Source: Yamagishiella unicocca (Eukaryota; Chlorophyta; Chlorophyceae; Chlamydomonadales; Volvocaceae). From it: DNA of 64,000 bases. Of the stretch, positions 62,601 through 64,000 are shown one piece after another. Position 1 is the stretch's first letter; the number at the start of each line of letters is the position of its first letter. Location: contig BDSL01000040.1 of NCBI GenBank assembly GCA_003116995.1, positions 372,001-436,000 on the forward strand. The letters are read 5' to 3'. A program made the translations under genes and the position numbers. The notes beneath the pieces are model-generated. The model was given only the letters and a program-made list of their open reading frames with translations. It did no database searches and was not told the origin of the DNA.

Positions 62601-64000
62601 CTGCGGACTTGCTCACCCTGGCTCGCGCCTGCCTGGCGCTGGAGAAACGGGTGAGGGGGGGAGCGGGTGAAGGGGGGGGAGCGGGTGAGGGGGGGGGAGC
62701 GGGTGAGGGGGGGAGCGGGTGAGGGGCGGAGCGGGTTACGGGTGAGGGGTGATGCAACGACACGCCCACTCCACCTGCCCACCTTTTTCCTCCGTTGTCG
62801 AAGTTCGCTTCCTGCCCCCAACTGCCCGGCCCCACAGGCGCAATGGACAGCGGATGGCCCGCTGGGGGTTCAGGCTGCAGGCAGGAAGTTGCAGGTCCGT
62901 TGGTCGTACTGTACTGCAGTGGCACCGTTCCTGGAGCGTTGCGCTGATACAAGCTGCCTCGGACGCTCCCCACCTTCTCCTCCTCCTCCTCCTCCACCTC
63001 CTTCTCTCACTGGTGTATGGACTAGAGCCGTGACGGCCATAAGAACTCGGGAACCCTAAAACCTCTGGTACCCTAAAAACTCTGGTACCCTAAAAACCCT
63101 TGAACCTTGAAAACCCTAAACCCTAAACACCTCTCGGAATCGATCGTGAGCGCGGAGGGGTTGTGACCGAGGCGGTAGCTCGAGGATGCGAGCTTTACTC
63201 CACATCCTATACTGCGCTGATTGCCGGGACCGTCGACCCCCTGCCTCGTAGGAGGCACTCGGCACCCTGTTGCTCAAGCACAACATCTGGCGACAGCGGC
63301 AGACACAGCTGCACTCACAGCAGCAGCTCTCACAGCAGCAGCACTCACAGCAGCTGGTGCCGATGAGCTCCCTGCTGCAGGTGCTCATGCACCCCCACAA
63401 CGTCAGCCCGCCGCTATCTCTGCGACAAGCCACGACGCAGCTGCTGGCGCCTGACGGCGACGGCCGCGCCGCGTGGCGGCTCGTACAGCCGTACCAGTAC
63501 GACTGGTTGTTGCGGCGGTTGATTGCGGCGCGAATCTCTTGGACGTGGGTTCCGCCGGCGGCTGAGCCGGCCGCGGTGTACGGCATGGAGGGGACGGAGG
63601 CATCGGAGAGGGAGGCGGCGGCGAGGACGGAGGCGGAGGTGGAGGAAGGTCAGGTGCTGGCGGCGGGCCGGCCGCCGCCGCCGCCGCCGCTGCCGGAGGG
63701 CCTCGACGGCCTCGTCGCCGGCATGGCGCAGCTGGTGGCGGATGCGGAAGAGGAGGTGCGGTACGGCGGCGGCCGCCGCACTGCGGCCCGACCCGCCCAC
63801 CAGGGGGAGCCGCCGGAAGAGCTGCCGCCGGCGGCGGCGGCGGCGCCGGCGCCGCCGCCGCCGCCACCGTACGACCACGACGTCGCCTCGGCGGCGCAAC
63901 GTGACCCTGAGTGGTCTGAGCCCGGCGCCCAACCACCGGACGATATGCCGTACAGCGCGGCCGCGGACGCGGACGCGCGGACGCGGCTCGCATGGTGGGG
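59691..64000 (+). CDS. Large unrecognised protein, N-terminal part, cut by the window edge
   Basis: Six exons join in phase: 59691-59757, 59833-59929, 60030 to about 62040, 62444-62650, 62838-62894, and 63252 running open to the window end. The donor of exon 3 could be at 62041 or 62047 (both phase 0). The protein starts MQAYQRLRRAQQLLNAITTI, is rich in Pro, Ser and Ala, then Gln, and has blocks of ordered sequence: QNACSLDELLSWLR, ELVLAVAAPLLAGASHQGSD, DAQKLLARLRDNGARHAALV, and EWLAGFVNAKAASLLGANQL. Exon 6 encodes SLLQVLMHPHNVSPPLSLRQ and RLVQPYQYDWLLRRLIAARI before a Glu/Pro-rich tail. Poly-Gly runs separate the helical blocks. This layout recalls algal organelle RNA-binding helical-repeat proteins, but no repeat motif is clear, so no function is given. 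Confidence 0.75.
62647..62745 (+). repeat. Donor-anchored 16-18-bp minisatellite in the right-edge gene
   Basis: Exon 4 ends AAACGG and the intron opens GTGAGGGGGGGAGCGG. This unit recurs about five times, each copy restoring CGG before GTGAG or GTGAA. Confidence 0.92.
63055..63128. repeat. Telomere-like CCCTAAA tract in an intron
   Basis: GGTACCCTAAAAACTCTGGT-type units and AACCCTAAACCCTAAACA, in intron 5 of the right-edge gene. Confidence 0.75.

Overview
The window reads as nuclear DNA of a volvocine green alga (Chlamydomonadales). It is very GC-rich, its genes are dense in introns, and it contains a photosystem I psaH gene, a plastid ribosomal protein L19 gene and a flagellar radial-spoke gene, all with Chlamydomonas-like proteins. 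Candidate polyadenylation signals are of the algal TGTAA type. Proteins carry long Gly, Ala, Gln and Glu runs, and introns are filled with minisatellites and short dispersed repeats. The species cannot be fixed from the sequence alone. Exon models were built by hand from splice signals, reading phase and family similarity.

Layout from left to right: a probable last exon of an unrecognised gene (158-661, +); a two-RRM hnRNP/Musashi-type RNA-binding protein (3203-4598, +); PSAH (7228-8616, -); radial spoke protein 9 (12410-14857, +); a PD-(D/E)XK nuclease-like protein whose active site is split by a roughly 500-residue low-complexity insert (16393-23410, -); STT3, the catalytic subunit of oligosaccharyltransferase (23778-33162, +, 14 exons, 737 aa); plastid L19 (35168-35632, -); a doubtful small gene (about 36015-36947, +); a U6 snRNA gene with a TATA box (37053-37155, +); an OB-fold/CCCH-finger/methyltransferase-like protein (38099-43753, -); a cyclic-nucleotide-gated-type K+ channel (45971-59301, -, 19 exons, 1371 aa); and the start of an unrecognised large gene running off the right edge (59691-64000, +).

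The genes are mostly unrelated housekeeping and organelle genes: photosynthesis, plastid translation, N-glycosylation, splicing and cilium motility. Two head-to-head pairs have short intergenic gaps of about 370-390 bp (nuclease/STT3 and channel/right-edge gene). RSP9/nuclease and STT3/L19 are tail to tail.

The most unusual signal lies in the introns. Many tandem arrays start exactly at a 5' splice site and repeat donor-like sequence. In one case the last 12 exon bases plus the donor are repeated three times. A related superfamily of short modular repeats (about 35-135 bp, sharing a GCATGCTGGAG core) is scattered in both orientations through introns and gaps. Other points to check are two probable GC-AG introns, telomere-like tracts inside introns, a perfect B-box just downstream of U6, and a cyclic-nucleotide-binding domain lacking key residues.
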